A program made the position numbers and the translations under genes. Positions 51,116 to 60,142 of a DNA stretch of 60,142 bases are shown here, piece by piece; the stretch's first letter is position 1, and each line of letters opens with the position of its first letter. Below the pieces are notes generated by a model that was not told the origin of the DNA, did no database searches, and saw only the letters and a list, made by a program, of their open reading frames with translations. Location: positions 1 through 60,142 of the forward strand of contig CAMNDM010000017.1 in the NCBI GenBank assembly GCA_946535435.1, given 5' to 3'. This DNA comes from Physcocola sp002396385 (GTDB lineage: Bacteria; Bacteroidota; Bacteroidia; Bacteroidales; Paludibacteraceae).

Positions 51116-52510
51116 TTACGCTTCGAAATGATTAACACACAACGCCTCGTTCAGAGCGATAACAGCCTGCGCGTATTTCTCACGGTCGACTACAAACTGC
51201 ATATTCACCTGACGCAAAGACTGACCAAAGCTTACGATATTGATATTGTTGTCGCTCAACGCTTTCGCCGCGCGGTAAAGGAAGCCCGGATGAGCAATGT
51301 TTGAACCCATACAGCAAACCAAAGCCACTTTCTTCACGGTCACCTTATAGAACACACTGCTCAACTCTTCAATCAGCGGCTGCGCATAAGGCTTGTCGTT
51401 AATAATCATTGTAATGCTGTTGGCATTTGTCGATTTCAGGATATAGCTGACATTGTGCTTTGCAAAAATTTCCATGATACGGAGGTCAAAACCAACCTCA
51501 CCCACCATCATTGGGTCGTGCACATCAACAGCCAACACTTTGTCGGTACCACTAACAATCTCAATTTTTGCCTTTGGAGACACATAATCACGACTGATAA
51601 GGGTTCCCGGATTTTCAGGGTCGAAAGTATTCTTGATGCGGATGTTTATACCAGCCCTTTCCAATGGCTTAGAAGCCTTAGGGTGAATAGCCTCCATACC
51701 CACATCGGCCAACTGGTCGGCAACCATAAAGTTGGTGTTACCCACCAGAATAGACTTGTCGGTACCCACCAATTTAGGATCGGCACTACTCAGATGGAAT
51801 TCCTTATGGATGATCGCCTCATCAGCTTTTACAACAACAGCAATTTTACTGAAGGTAATTTCAGAGTAACCACGGTCAAACTCACGCATAATGCCTTCTA
51901 TGCCCTTGGTATAGCCAGTGGCCACACACAGCGTCTTGCTGAAGTCAACATTTTTGAACTCCTTTTCAATACGCTGGTCAATGGTAAGGCACTCAGAATC
52001 GTCGAAGCCACACAAGTCAACAAATGTGGCATTTATTCCGTTGTTTTTCAAGATATTCACCGAATTGAATGCAGAATGGGCCTCACCGAGGGAAGCCAAA
52101 ATCTCACGCGCCGCCAAATAGATGTTCTTATTGTTCAAATAACCAGAAGCAGCAACTTTGTGCATACTAACAAGGTAATTCTTGGCAGTTTCAATCCTAT
52201 TCTTGATAAAGGCATCGGCTTCAGCCTGATTCAAGCCAATAGCTTCGAAGGTGCGGTTCAGCAGAATCAGTTTCTCACACAAATCGTCGAGGTGTTTCGA
52301 ATAGTCTTCGTTATTGACGAATTTCACATACACACCAGGTTCACCCGTTTTTTTGTGTTCCAACAACCAGTTAGTAACGCCTCCATAAGCCGAAACGACA
52401 AAAATACGGTTATAGAGTTCAGACTTCGACCGTTTTCCCAAAATGATATTGTTCAGCACATCGCCAAACTGGGTCATCGAAGTTCCACCTATCTTTTCTA
52501 CGGTTAACAT
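51116..52510 (-). CDS. Aspartate kinase
   Basis: The 464-residue enzyme starts with the kinase motif VEKIGGTSM (the usual K-F-GGTS has Ile here), has SAYGGVTN, the ATGYTKGIEGIMREFDRG region and two ACT domains in the last 150 residues (KVLAVDVHDPMMVGEVGFDL; VALVCCMGSNIAHPGFLYRA). It phosphorylates aspartate for Lys/Met/Thr synthesis. It belongs to a divergent branch with an unusually long helical insertion near residue 85-140. Confidence 0.85.
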   Translation of the reverse strand: MLTVEKIGGTSMTQFGDVLNNIILGKRSKSELYNRIFVVSAYGGVTNWLLEHKKTGEPGVYVKFVNNEDYSKHLDDLCEKLILLNRTFEAIGLNQAEADAFIKNRIETAKNYLVSMHKVAASGYLNNKNIYLAAREILASLGEAHSAFNSVNILKNNGINATFVDLCGFDDSECLTIDQRIEKEFKNVDFSKTLCVATGYTKGIEGIMREFDRGYSEITFSKIAVVVKADEAIIHKEFHLSSADPKLVGTDKSILVGNTNFMVADQLADVGMEAIHPKASKPLERAGINIRIKNTFDPENPGTLISRDYVSPKAKIEIVSGTDKVLAVDVHDPMMVGEVGFDLRIMEIFAKHNVSYILKSTNANSITMIINDKPYAQPLIEELSSVFYKVTVKKVALVCCMGSNIAHPGFLYRAAKALSDNNINIVSFGQSLRQVNMQFVVDREKYAQAVIALNEALCVNHFEA

Positions 52511-52560
52511 TTATTTCTATTTAAAATTCATGCGAAATTACAAAAAGCACGGCAACAAAA

Positions 52561-52600
52561 AAAGCAAATGGCAGAAATATACATTCTGCCATTTGCTTTT
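52561..52600. terminator. Bidirectional terminator
   Basis: AAAGCAAATGGCAGA pairs with TCTGCCATTTGCTTT around a short loop, between the TPR-protein stop and the aspartate kinase start. Confidence 0.9.
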
Positions 52601-52622
52601 ATAATTATGAGAGAACCACTAA

Positions 52623-53834
52623 TTAAAGAGAGTTCTTCAACTGTTGAACCTCTTTGAACTTATCGCTCTTCTTCAAACGGTTGTAAACAATACCCAACCA
52701 GTAGAGGTTATCCTTGTTTGGTTCTGTGTACATACCCCTAGCCTCTTCCAAGTATCCTTCAGCCTTCTTGTATATTTCCTCAGCAGCAGTACGTGCCTTT
52801 TTCCAAGCAGCATCAGACTTGAGTTTATCGGCCTTCTGGTCCTCATCAACCGCCATAGCGCAGTAGGTTACACCAATACCCTCGACAGATTCTGTATTTT
52901 TAGAAACAGCATTAGCTTTCTGATAAAGATTCAAAGCCTCGTTATAGTTCTTTTCAGACAAGAACAAGCTAGCTTTTACATTGTAGTATTCAGGCTTCGA
53001 AGGATTTGCGGCAATAGCGTTATCGAGATAGTTGAAAGCCTCTTGCTTCTTACCATGATCGATATAGTAATTCACCTGTTTAGCAATCATGTATTTGTTA
53101 GTAGGATACTTCTTCAAACCTTCAGCCAGGATTTCAAGCGACTTAGCAGTATCATTTTCCGCTTGCAAAGCATCGACCATCCACTCGTAGATGGTAGCGC
53201 CCTTGTAATAGTTTGCATCTTTCAATTCAGCCATATACTTGATAGCCTTCTTGTTGTCTTTATTCAACAATGCGGCATTAATTGCCAGGAATTGAACAGT
53301 ATTGTAAGTTGTGTCAAGAGGTTCTTCCCTCATGATAGAGCAGTTAGGGATGCTCATATAGCCTTCAAACAACATCAAGGCAGCTTTGTAATTGTTTTTT
53401 TGGAGAGCGGCATAACCATCAGCAATCAAAGGGTCTTGCAGTTCTTTGAAAGCCTTTTTGATTTCCTTGTCATATTTGTCAGTAGTTTTACCTTTGGCAT
53501 CAGGAATCTGTTCAAGTTCAGCCGCATTGGTATAGCAGTTGATAGCAGTGAACAAGCTGGTAGTCAAAACCTTCTCATCGTATGGCTGATTCAGCATCTT
53601 TTTCTTGACCTCTTCGTTGTAGATTGTTTTATAAACCTTACCTGCAATCACATAAGTGTATGGGTCACCCGAGGTTTCCTCGTTTCCCATTGCAGCATCA
53701 ATAGAAGTCTTAGCCTCAACCAAGTCAATTGGAGCAATCAACGCATTCTTTGCTTTACCAACCATCTTCTTCTGAGAGAAGCCCGATGCGGCAACAGCCA
53801 GCACCATACAAGTTAATGCAATACTTTTTTTCAT
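52623..53834 (-). CDS. Secreted TPR protein
   Basis: The 403-residue protein has a signal peptide (KKSIALTCMVLAVAASGFSQ) and tandem TPR-like repeats over residues 60-400 (for example LNQPYDEKVLTTSLFTAINC, YINYYIDHGKKQEAFNYLDN style units). It sits 11 bases after gyrA in the same direction, a common Bacteroidetes arrangement. Function is unknown. Confidence 0.75.
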   Translation of the reverse strand: MKKSIALTCMVLAVAASGFSQKKMVGKAKNALIAPIDLVEAKTSIDAAMGNEETSGDPYTYVIAGKVYKTIYNEEVKKKMLNQPYDEKVLTTSLFTAINCYTNAAELEQIPDAKGKTTDKYDKEIKKAFKELQDPLIADGYAALQKNNYKAALMLFEGYMSIPNCSIMREEPLDTTYNTVQFLAINAALLNKDNKKAIKYMAELKDANYYKGATIYEWMVDALQAENDTAKSLEILAEGLKKYPTNKYMIAKQVNYYIDHGKKQEAFNYLDNAIAANPSKPEYYNVKASLFLSEKNYNEALNLYQKANAVSKNTESVEGIGVTYCAMAVDEDQKADKLKSDAAWKKARTAAEEIYKKAEGYLEEARGMYTEPNKDNLYWLGIVYNRLKKSDKFKEVQQLKNSL

Positions 53835-53845
53835 TATAATGTTTA

Positions 53846-56401
53846 TTAATTGTTGTTTTCAGTGTTAGTTTCTGTAGCACCGTTTTCTTGTGGCGTTACA
53901 GAATCATCACCAGTTTGTGTATTTTCAGTTACTTCATCAATATCTTCAGGTTCGGCATGTTCAACAACACAAGCCGAAGCAATTTCGTCGTTACGTTTAG
54001 TCAGATTAATCAGACGAACACCCTGTGTACCTCTGCCCATAACACGGACATCGGTCATAGCCAGACGGATTGCGATACCCGACTTATTGATAATCATAAC
54101 ATCGTTTTCGTCAACCACATTCTTAATGGCTATAAGTTTACCCGTCTTATCGCTGATGCCAAGCGTCTTGACACCCTTACCGCCACGGTTGGTAACACGA
54201 TAGTCTTCAATCATGCTGCGCTTGCCGTATCCCTTCTCAGAAATAACGAGAATAGACTCTTTCGTTGCATCAGATACAGAAATCATACCAACAACCTCGT
54301 CATCGCCCTCGTCGAGTTTGATACCTCGTACACCGGTAGAGGTTCTACCCATAGAACGAACAGTCTCTTCATTGAAACGAATAGCACGTCCGTTCTTATT
54401 TGCCAAGATAATCTCTTGTTTACCATCGGTCAACAAAACGTCAACCAACTCATCGCCCTCATTCAGGTTGATAGCGTTAACACCCTTGGCGCGCACATTC
54501 TGGTAAGCAGACAGCTGGGTCTTCTTAATAACGCCCTGCTTAGTACAGAAAATGAGGTAATGTGAATTGTTGAACTCTTCATCGTTCAAAGAACGCACTT
54601 TAATGCAAGTATCGACCTTGTCGTCGGGATCGATGCTGAGCAAATTCTGAATAGCCCTACCCTTCCCGTTCTTTTCAGCCTCAGGAAGTTCGTAAACACG
54701 TAACCAGTAGCACCGTCCCTTCCGAGTGAAGAACATGAGCATATTCCTCATAGAGGCATGATAAATGCTTTCAATAAAGTCTGCATCGCGCGAGCTGCTG
54801 CCACGGGAACCAACGCCACCGCGGCCCTGGCTTCTGAATTCAGACAATTTGGTCGACTTAATGTAACCGAGGTGTGAGATGGTGATAACCATATCGTCGT
54901 CAGCCACAAAGTCTTCATCGCTCATTTCGCTGGCATCAGGTCTGATTTCAGTCTTACGTTCGTCACCGAACTTAGCTTTCATTTCGTTAAGTTCATCCTT
55001 AACAATACCCATGCGCATCTCGAAACTAGCCAACACCTGATTGTAGTAGTCAATCTTCTTCATCAACTCGTCGTACTCGTTGTGTAGTTTGTTGACATTC
55101 AGGTTAACCAAAGCAGCCAGACGCATCTGTACAATAGCGTCAGCCTGTATTTCATCGAACTCGAAACGCTTCATCAAGCCCTGCTTGGCCATATCGGTCG
55201 TTTCCGAAGCCCTTATAATATGAACAACCTCATCGATATTGTCGGTAGCGACAATCAGAGCTTCTAAAATAAGGGCTCTTTCCTGAGCTTTCCGGAGTTC
55301 GTACTTTGTTCTACGTGTAATAACGTCATGACGGAACTTCACGAATTCAGCGATAAGTTCCTTCATGTTCAGCAATTTCGGACGCCCGTTCACCAATGCG
55401 ATATTGTTCACATTGAAAGCATACTCCAATTGCGAGAATTTGAAAAGTTTATTCAACAAGACGTTGGAATTGCAATCCCTCTTCACCTCAATTACAATTC
55501 GCATACCATCCTTATCCGACTCGTCGTTGATATAGGCAATACCATCAATCTTCTTATCCTTGGCCATTTCGCTTATCGATTCGATAAGTTCTTTTTTATT
55601 GACCATGTAAGGGATTTCGGATATGATAATCTTTTCACGACCCGATTCGTCAGTCTCGATATTGGCCTTGGAGCGTATAACGATACGTCCGCGACCCGTA
55701 GCAAACGCCTCTCTGATTCCAGCCATACCCATAATGATACCACCGGTAGGGAAATCAGGCGCCTTGATGTACTTCATCAGTTCGTCGATGGTGATATCGT
55801 TATTGTCGATATATGCCACACAAGCATCGACAGCCTCGCCCAAGTTATGAGGGGCCATATTGGTAGCCATACCTACGGCAATACCCGACGAACCATTGAC
55901 GATAAGTTGCGGAATCTTCGTTGGCATAACAGTCGGTTCCCAGTTTTCTTCGTCGTAGGTACGCTGCATGTCTACCGTTTCCTTTTCAAGGTCAGCCATC
56001 ACCTCTTCCGCAATCTTCTGAAGCTTAGCCTCAGTATAACGCATAGCAGCCGGAGAGTCGCCGTCGACCGAACCAAAGTTACCCTGGCCGAACACCAACG
56101 GATAACGGAGGATCCATTCCTGGCCCATGCGGACCAATGTGCCATAAACAGAAGAGTCGCCATGTGGGTGATATTTACCGAGTACATCACCGACAACACG
56201 AGCCGACTTCTTGGTTTGTTTGGAATACGTCAAACCCAGTTCATTCATGCCGTAAAGAACACGGCGGTGAACCGGCTTGAAACCGTCTCGAACATCAGGA
56301 AGAGCACGCGATACGATAACAGACATCGAATAATCGATGTACGAAGACCGCATTTCTTCTTCAATGTTGACCTTTTTAATTCTATCTTGTATGTCTTCCA
56401 T
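53846..56401 (-). CDS. gyrA: DNA gyrase subunit A
   Basis: The 851-residue enzyme has the CAP-like winged helix, the active tyrosine in PAAMRYTEAKL (about residue 119-130), a coiled coil, and a C-terminal beta-pinwheel (GVRGIKLDEGDDEVVGMISV, RGGKGVKTLGISDKTGKLIA) with a GyrA box-like RGTQGVRL. The acidic C-terminal tail is typical of gyrase. The quinolone region reads HPHGDSSVYGTLVRM, so the usual Ser is present while the Asp87 position is Gly. Confidence 0.97.
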   Translation of the reverse strand: MEDIQDRIKKVNIEEEMRSSYIDYSMSVIVSRALPDVRDGFKPVHRRVLYGMNELGLTYSKQTKKSARVVGDVLGKYHPHGDSSVYGTLVRMGQEWILRYPLVFGQGNFGSVDGDSPAAMRYTEAKLQKIAEEVMADLEKETVDMQRTYDEENWEPTVMPTKIPQLIVNGSSGIAVGMATNMAPHNLGEAVDACVAYIDNNDITIDELMKYIKAPDFPTGGIIMGMAGIREAFATGRGRIVIRSKANIETDESGREKIIISEIPYMVNKKELIESISEMAKDKKIDGIAYINDESDKDGMRIVIEVKRDCNSNVLLNKLFKFSQLEYAFNVNNIALVNGRPKLLNMKELIAEFVKFRHDVITRRTKYELRKAQERALILEALIVATDNIDEVVHIIRASETTDMAKQGLMKRFEFDEIQADAIVQMRLAALVNLNVNKLHNEYDELMKKIDYYNQVLASFEMRMGIVKDELNEMKAKFGDERKTEIRPDASEMSDEDFVADDDMVITISHLGYIKSTKLSEFRSQGRGGVGSRGSSSRDADFIESIYHASMRNMLMFFTRKGRCYWLRVYELPEAEKNGKGRAIQNLLSIDPDDKVDTCIKVRSLNDEEFNNSHYLIFCTKQGVIKKTQLSAYQNVRAKGVNAINLNEGDELVDVLLTDGKQEIILANKNGRAIRFNEETVRSMGRTSTGVRGIKLDEGDDEVVGMISVSDATKESILVISEKGYGKRSMIEDYRVTNRGGKGVKTLGISDKTGKLIAIKNVVDENDVMIINKSGIAIRLAMTDVRVMGRGTQGVRLINLTKRNDEIASACVVEHAEPEDIDEVTENTQTGDDSVTPQENGATETNTENNN

Positions 56402-56649
56402 TGAAAAAAACTATTTTCTCTAAAAATGCTCTAAATTACACTTTTTTTGCCATATAAGCAAGTTTTGAGTCTTTTTCGACAGTAGTAGGCAAATAGTCAG
56501 GGAATGGCGTAATGGAGAAAAAAAACGTGAAATTTGGCAAATGAGCGAAAAAACGCTCTCTATGAAAAATTAAAAAGTCTGATAGTTGGGCAACTTATTT
56601 TTAAATACAAGAAAAAAAGTGTAACTTCACAGAAAAAAGGAAAAAGGAT

Positions 56650-57981
56650 ATGGATTGTGATACCAATTTGGTGAAAATAGATACAAAGACAAAAGGAATG
56701 CTCGACAAGTACCTGTCAGACAACCAGCTTTCCACAGCCAGCAGGATTGAAATTGCCGGTCCAATGAGCGATGAAGACGTTGTTCTATTAGGCAAATACA
56801 TCAGAAGTCATTCTAACATAACCTCTATCGACCTCAAATCCGTCACCAATCTGACGTCTGTTGACCATAACGCATTTGAAAAATGCAAGGCATTAGAACA
56901 GGTCATACTACCATTAAGCATCAAGCGCATAGGCGACCATGCCTTTGACCAATGCACCAATATAAAAGCGTTAGAGCTTCCCGATACGGTTGAAATTGTT
57001 GGAGACCGTTCATTCAGCGGATGTGAGAACCTTGAAAGCATCAACATTCCACATAATGTATCGTACATAGGGATCGGTGCATTTTATGGTTGCTATAAGC
57101 TGACTGACGTAAAAGTGGCCCCAGCCAACAACCGTTACGAGAACCGCGGCGGAGTGCTATTTGACAATGTAGACAAAACCCTGGTCAGATACATCCAAAC
57201 CAAGCAATTGGAAAAAGTCTTTACAACTCCGGAAGGGGTTGTACACATCGGCAACTATGCATTCGACGGATGCAAAGGCCTTGTGTCGGTAATTGTAAGT
57301 GAAGGCTGTACCGACCTTGGAGAGCGGTCGTTCACAAAGTGTAACGAGCTAATAAAAATATCGCTTCCAGCCTCAATCAACAATCTCGACTATAACGCAT
57401 TCGACGACTGTGACGCATTGGAGGAAATTATAGTAGACCACCAAAACGAAACCTACCAAAGTATGCGAGGGGTTCTCTACTCGAAAGACATGAGGACACT
57501 GAAGATATGTCCGAAATCTAAAAAAAGCCCGTTTTTCTTTCCCGAGACCATCGAAGTGGTTGACGAGGGCGCATTCTCAGGCTGCAAGAACATAAAATCG
57601 GTTGTCCTGCCAAATAACACAAAAGACATTAAGGCAAAAGCCTTTTACAACTGCGAAAGGCTGGAATCGATAAACATTCCAACCAGTCTGGAAAGCATTG
57701 GCGATTTTGGCTTTGCCAACTGTCACAACCTGAAAAAAATAATGGTTTACTCTTCAAATCCGCCAAAATGCGGAGTCAGTCCGTTCGCTGGAGTTGACCA
57801 GAAGAACTGTCTGATAATAGTTCCAATAGACGCAGAAATAGAATTTCGGAAAGATTATGGGTGGGATTCTTTTGAAAATATAGAAGAATCTATTAATTTA
57901 ACGATTGGTTCGAACTTCACATTTACAAGGAGGGTCGGGCTCAAACTAAAACGATTCATCTTAACCCATTTCAACAAATAA
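56650..57981 (+). CDS. BspA-like leucine-rich-repeat protein
   Basis: The 443-residue protein has no signal peptide. It starts with a short DxLVKID-type head (MDCDTNLVKIDTKTKGMLDK) and then LRR_5 repeats of 23 residues (for example ALEQVILPLSIKRIGDHAFD). Such repeats are typical of BspA surface proteins. The absence of an export signal is unusual. The next gene shares a similar C-terminal repeat. Confidence 0.8.
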   Translation: MDCDTNLVKIDTKTKGMLDKYLSDNQLSTASRIEIAGPMSDEDVVLLGKYIRSHSNITSIDLKSVTNLTSVDHNAFEKCKALEQVILPLSIKRIGDHAFDQCTNIKALELPDTVEIVGDRSFSGCENLESINIPHNVSYIGIGAFYGCYKLTDVKVAPANNRYENRGGVLFDNVDKTLVRYIQTKQLEKVFTTPEGVVHIGNYAFDGCKGLVSVIVSEGCTDLGERSFTKCNELIKISLPASINNLDYNAFDDCDALEEIIVDHQNETYQSMRGVLYSKDMRTLKICPKSKKSPFFFPETIEVVDEGAFSGCKNIKSVVLPNNTKDIKAKAFYNCERLESINIPTSLESIGDFGFANCHNLKKIMVYSSNPPKCGVSPFAGVDQKNCLIIVPIDAEIEFRKDYGWDSFENIEESINLTIGSNFTFTRRVGLKLKRFILTHFNK

Positions 57982-58023
57982 CTACTACACATTCATTTAT
58001 ACTACCTTTTAAAAATAAGAATT

Positions 58024-59064
58024 ATGCATAATCTGATAAAAAATACAATTTGCATCTCGCTCCTGCTGTTGGGAGGAATAAATACAGCATGGGCAGTGAA
58101 GACCGTAAACGGAAAGAAATACTTCTCGTATATGGTACAGACGGGTGAAACCGTTGAAGGATTGGCAAACGCCTTTAAAGTGACCGTTGCAGAATTAGAG
58201 GAAAGAAACCCTACGTTAAAAGACGGAATCAAGGGCGGGATGATTATTTCTGTACCTGTAAAAGAAGGTATGTTGAATGACAATTTGCCAGAAATTTCCA
58301 TTATAACCTACAAAGTAAAACCTGGCGACACCCTGTTTTCTCTTGCTAAAAACAACAATTCTACCATCGATGACATCATCCAGCGAAATTCGGAAGCACT
58401 TAGCGACGGCATATTACGGGCTGGAAGTACCATAAAAATTGCCAAGAACAGTGGGGGACTGAGTGGAAGCGAGGACAAGATACAGGAGCGTAAGAAACAG
58501 GAAAAATTACAGGCTGAATTAAGAAAAAAAGCAATACAAGACAGCATCAACAACTCAAAAAAGAACTACTGGCTTGAGCCTTGGACCATTATCAATGTTA
58601 AAACACCGGGCAGCATCGACACCCTGAAAAGTGAAATGGAATGGCGTACAATCACCCGTTTGAAAGTGACGGGTACCGCTAATCTGTTAGATGCGGCAGT
58701 AGTAGGCAAACGAATTTTTGAATTCGACCGCATAAAAGCGCTTGATTTACACGAAGCCACCGGCATCACCAAGCTGAGTTCGAAAGTATTCCAAGAATGT
58801 AACAGTTTGAAAGCGATATCTCTGCCAAATACCATCGACAGTGTTGGAGTAAACACGTTCATTGGTAGCGGCGAAAATTTGGAAGCACTTCGAATTTACT
58901 CTACAAAACCGCCGAAATGTACAGAGAAATCGTTTAATGGCATTAATTTTGATAAATGTTCACTAGAGGTACCACAGTCGGCGCTTACAGCATACAAGAG
59001 TTCCGCCATTTGGAATTTGTTTAAAAAGATAACAGCAATTCCAACTGCTGGCAACGAAAAATAG
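58024..59064 (+). CDS. LysM and leucine-rich-repeat secreted protein
   Basis: The 346-residue protein has a signal peptide (ICISLLLLGGINTAWA), two LysM domains (residues about 36-80, YMVQTGETVEGLANAFKVTV; and 95-140, YKVKPGDTLFSLAKNNNSTI), a Lys/Glu-rich helical linker, and a short LRR_5-like C-terminal domain (LKAISLPNTIDSVGVNTFIG). LysM suggests peptidoglycan binding. It lies 42 bases after the LRR gene and ends in a terminator. Confidence 0.85.
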   Translation: MHNLIKNTICISLLLLGGINTAWAVKTVNGKKYFSYMVQTGETVEGLANAFKVTVAELEERNPTLKDGIKGGMIISVPVKEGMLNDNLPEISIITYKVKPGDTLFSLAKNNNSTIDDIIQRNSEALSDGILRAGSTIKIAKNSGGLSGSEDKIQERKKQEKLQAELRKKAIQDSINNSKKNYWLEPWTIINVKTPGSIDTLKSEMEWRTITRLKVTGTANLLDAAVVGKRIFEFDRIKALDLHEATGITKLSSKVFQECNSLKAISLPNTIDSVGVNTFIGSGENLEALRIYSTKPPKCTEKSFNGINFDKCSLEVPQSALTAYKSSAIWNLFKKITAIPTAGNEK

Positions 59065-59067
59065 AGC

Positions 59068-59098
59068 AAGAAGGCACCTCTCAAAAAGGTGCCTTCTT
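59068..59098 (+). terminator. Terminator
   Basis: AAGAAGGCACC pairs with GGTGCCTTCTT, with TTTATAAT following. Confidence 0.8.
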
Positions 59099-59120
59099 TA
59101 TAATAAAAAGAGACAGTACA

Positions 59121-59561
59121 ATGAGACGTTTATTAGCATTCATACTTATGGTGTTCATTTGGGGCACCATTCAGGCACAAGAGAATTCAGACTCGGTATA
59201 CGTACCGGCAAACACCGTTGTGAAGGTAAGTTACAACAACGACTTCATATTAATAAAGCTTCACAACAACAAATACGCGAAAGCGTTTCTCGACATGTTG
59301 CCCATTACCATATATATGGACCAATATATAGACAACACAACCCTTGCCAGCTCAATCAACTACAACTTTCCAGAAGAAGAGATAGAACCGGCATTGGTGA
59401 GCAAAGGAGACTTGTACTTCTACCCCAGCCTCAAACAACTGCGCTTCATACACGACTTTTACACAGCGACCTACACAGTTTTACCTATTGGCAGACAAGT
59501 TGGCAATAAAGAAATATTTAAAGAGGCATACAACGGAGCAGAGGTAACGTTTTCACGTTAA
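59121..59561 (+). CDS. Secreted cyclophilin-like-fold protein
   Basis: The 146-residue protein has a signal peptide ending IQAQ and a beta-barrel domain with KLHNNKYAKAFLDMLPITIY, matching the cyclophilin-like fold domain (cyclophil_like2). It is not a normal proline isomerase. The gene starts 22 bases after the terminator of the LysM-LRR gene and may be a separate unit. Confidence 0.7.
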   Translation: MRRLLAFILMVFIWGTIQAQENSDSVYVPANTVVKVSYNNDFILIKLHNNKYAKAFLDMLPITIYMDQYIDNTTLASSINYNFPEEEIEPALVSKGDLYFYPSLKQLRFIHDFYTATYTVLPIGRQVGNKEIFKEAYNGAEVTFSR

Positions 59562-59626
59562 GAATCCCTAGTTTTTTTATAACGAGGACTTACCTGGTAC
59601 GTAGGGGCAATATTCCTGCGTATGCC

Positions 59627-59776
59627 TTACCAAACCATTTTTTGCAACACATCGTGATTAGGATCATCCAAATCAAGTTCCATTTTGTCCTTCCGTCCTG
59701 TTTTAGCTCCATAAACAGGATTTCCGAAGTTTGAAGAATCCAAATAATAGCGATACAAGATGACCTTATCATAGTA
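59627..59776 (-). pseudogene. Possible gene remnant, unidentified
   Basis: On the minus strand an open frame of 49 codons runs between two stops, with a coding-like, charged composition (NFGNPVYGAKTGRKDKMELD, then DDPNHDVLQKMVW). No start codon is plausible. I do not recognise the family. The rest of the 59.56-59.86 kb gap contains nothing else I can support. Confidence 0.3.
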
Positions 59777-59861
59777 TTAACCAGAAGCCAGTATTGTTCT
59801 CTTATATTATATATATACACATAAAACAGAATGCAATAATAACACAATGACATATATAATA

Positions 59862-60041
59862 TCATTTTATTTTTTCGTAAGCATTCTGTATCTCTTTAAA
59901 TTTTTCGGTAAGCAGACGGATTTCGACAGCATCCTGCGTAGTATCGGGATGGTATTTTCTGGCCAAAAGATGAAAAGCCCGCCTTATTTCATCTTTGGTT
60001 GCATCGGAAGATACACCCAAGAGGGCATAATACCGCTTCAT
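59862..60041 (-). CDS. J-domain protein
   Basis: The 59-residue protein is a bare J domain: YYALLGVSSDATKDEIRRAF, the HPD motif in ARKYHPD, then LTEKFKEIQNAYEKIK. J domains stimulate Hsp70 ATPase activity. Upstream the same frame continues back to an in-frame TAG near 60113 without another start codon, so the ATG at 60041 is used. It may be a small stand-alone J protein or a relic of a larger one. Confidence 0.8.
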   Translation of the reverse strand: MKRYYALLGVSSDATKDEIRRAFHLLARKYHPDTTQDAVEIRLLTEKFKEIQNAYEKIK

Positions 60042-60142
60042 TTCTCGATTGACATTCTCTTGTTGTGTACCACCAGAGTGTTCCTGTTTGGAAAAAACGG
60101 AGCATGCCCACCCACTCTAACGGGTGAAAAGGGACAGAAAAT

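Noticed and set aside
51455..52507. Long plus-strand frame opposite the aspartate kinase gene
   Set aside because: Aspartate kinase motifs are clear on the minus strand; the opposite frame is a by-product of codon bias. The same applies to frames opposite gyrA and the TPR gene.
56145..56170. GyrA position equivalent to E. coli Asp87 is Gly (DSSVYG), a possible fluoroquinolone resistance change
   Set aside because: The Ser83 equivalent is intact, and Gly or other residues at this site may be natural in this phylum, so resistance cannot be inferred without a susceptible reference.
59590..59865. 91-codon minus-strand frame near the right end
   Set aside because: It is Cys/Tyr/Ile-rich and poorly codon-like; a shorter frame in another phase (59627-59776) looks more like real coding sequence.
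1..60142. CRISPR array
   Set aside because: No regularly spaced short repeats were found on reading; the only repeats are the fibre repeats and the two phage cassette copies.

Overview
The window joins two very different stretches of a Bacteroidetes (probably Bacteroidales) chromosome. The lineage is suggested by a T9SS regulator pair (PorW/SprE-like and PorX), a tmRNA whose tag reads GENNYALAA, promoters of the TTTG-N20-TAnnTTTG type, BspA-like leucine-rich repeats, and start regions in host genes that mostly lack Shine-Dalgarno sequences. Genus and species cannot be fixed from the sequence alone.

Positions 1 to about 25.9 kb are a visibly GC-richer, Mu-like contractile-tailed prophage whose left end lies outside the window. 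It runs: inverted hub genes (1-790, minus); LysM tail protein, baseplate J- and I-like proteins, tail fibres and accessory fibre proteins (868-8042); a hicA-hicB toxin-antitoxin pair (8076-8718, minus); spike, gp25/W-like wedge, tail completion, tail terminator and terminase subunits (8845-12825); a lysis block with one-component spanin, DUF5675 protein, holin and gp36-like connector (12908-14715, minus); then protease-scaffold, capsid, sheath, tube, a frameshifted tail chaperone, tape measure, DUF935 portal, a MuF head protein with a toxin-like C-terminus and a DNA methyltransferase (14803-24722); and a tyrosine integrase (24806-25894, minus). The order is rearranged relative to Mu. The prophage looks decayed: the integrase has an amber stop just before its catalytic tyrosine, and the MuF and spike genes each carry an apparent one-base frameshift.

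Positions 26.2-60.1 kb are host DNA: PgeF, M16 peptidase, OmpH-like protein, FAD oxidoreductase, LysE-type exporter, nitroreductase, a DUF2520/KdsC/UbiA cluster, PorW-PorX, PurM, SH3 and lipoprotein genes, an ion channel, tmRNA, PyrI-PyrB, AspS, RmlB, aspartate kinase, a TPR protein, GyrA, two leucine-rich-repeat proteins, a cyclophilin-like protein and a J-domain protein at the edge.

The most interesting signal links both halves. Between the ion-channel gene and tmRNA lies an orphan fragment (about 44.47-45.58 kb) matching the MuF-end/methyltransferase-start segment of the prophage about 21.4 kb away. The flanks are near-identical by eye, but the C-terminal toxin-like module between them is completely different. 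The switch happens directly after a conserved CPxxCxxCK motif. This looks like a polymorphic-toxin cassette exchange locus carried by a phage capsid protein.
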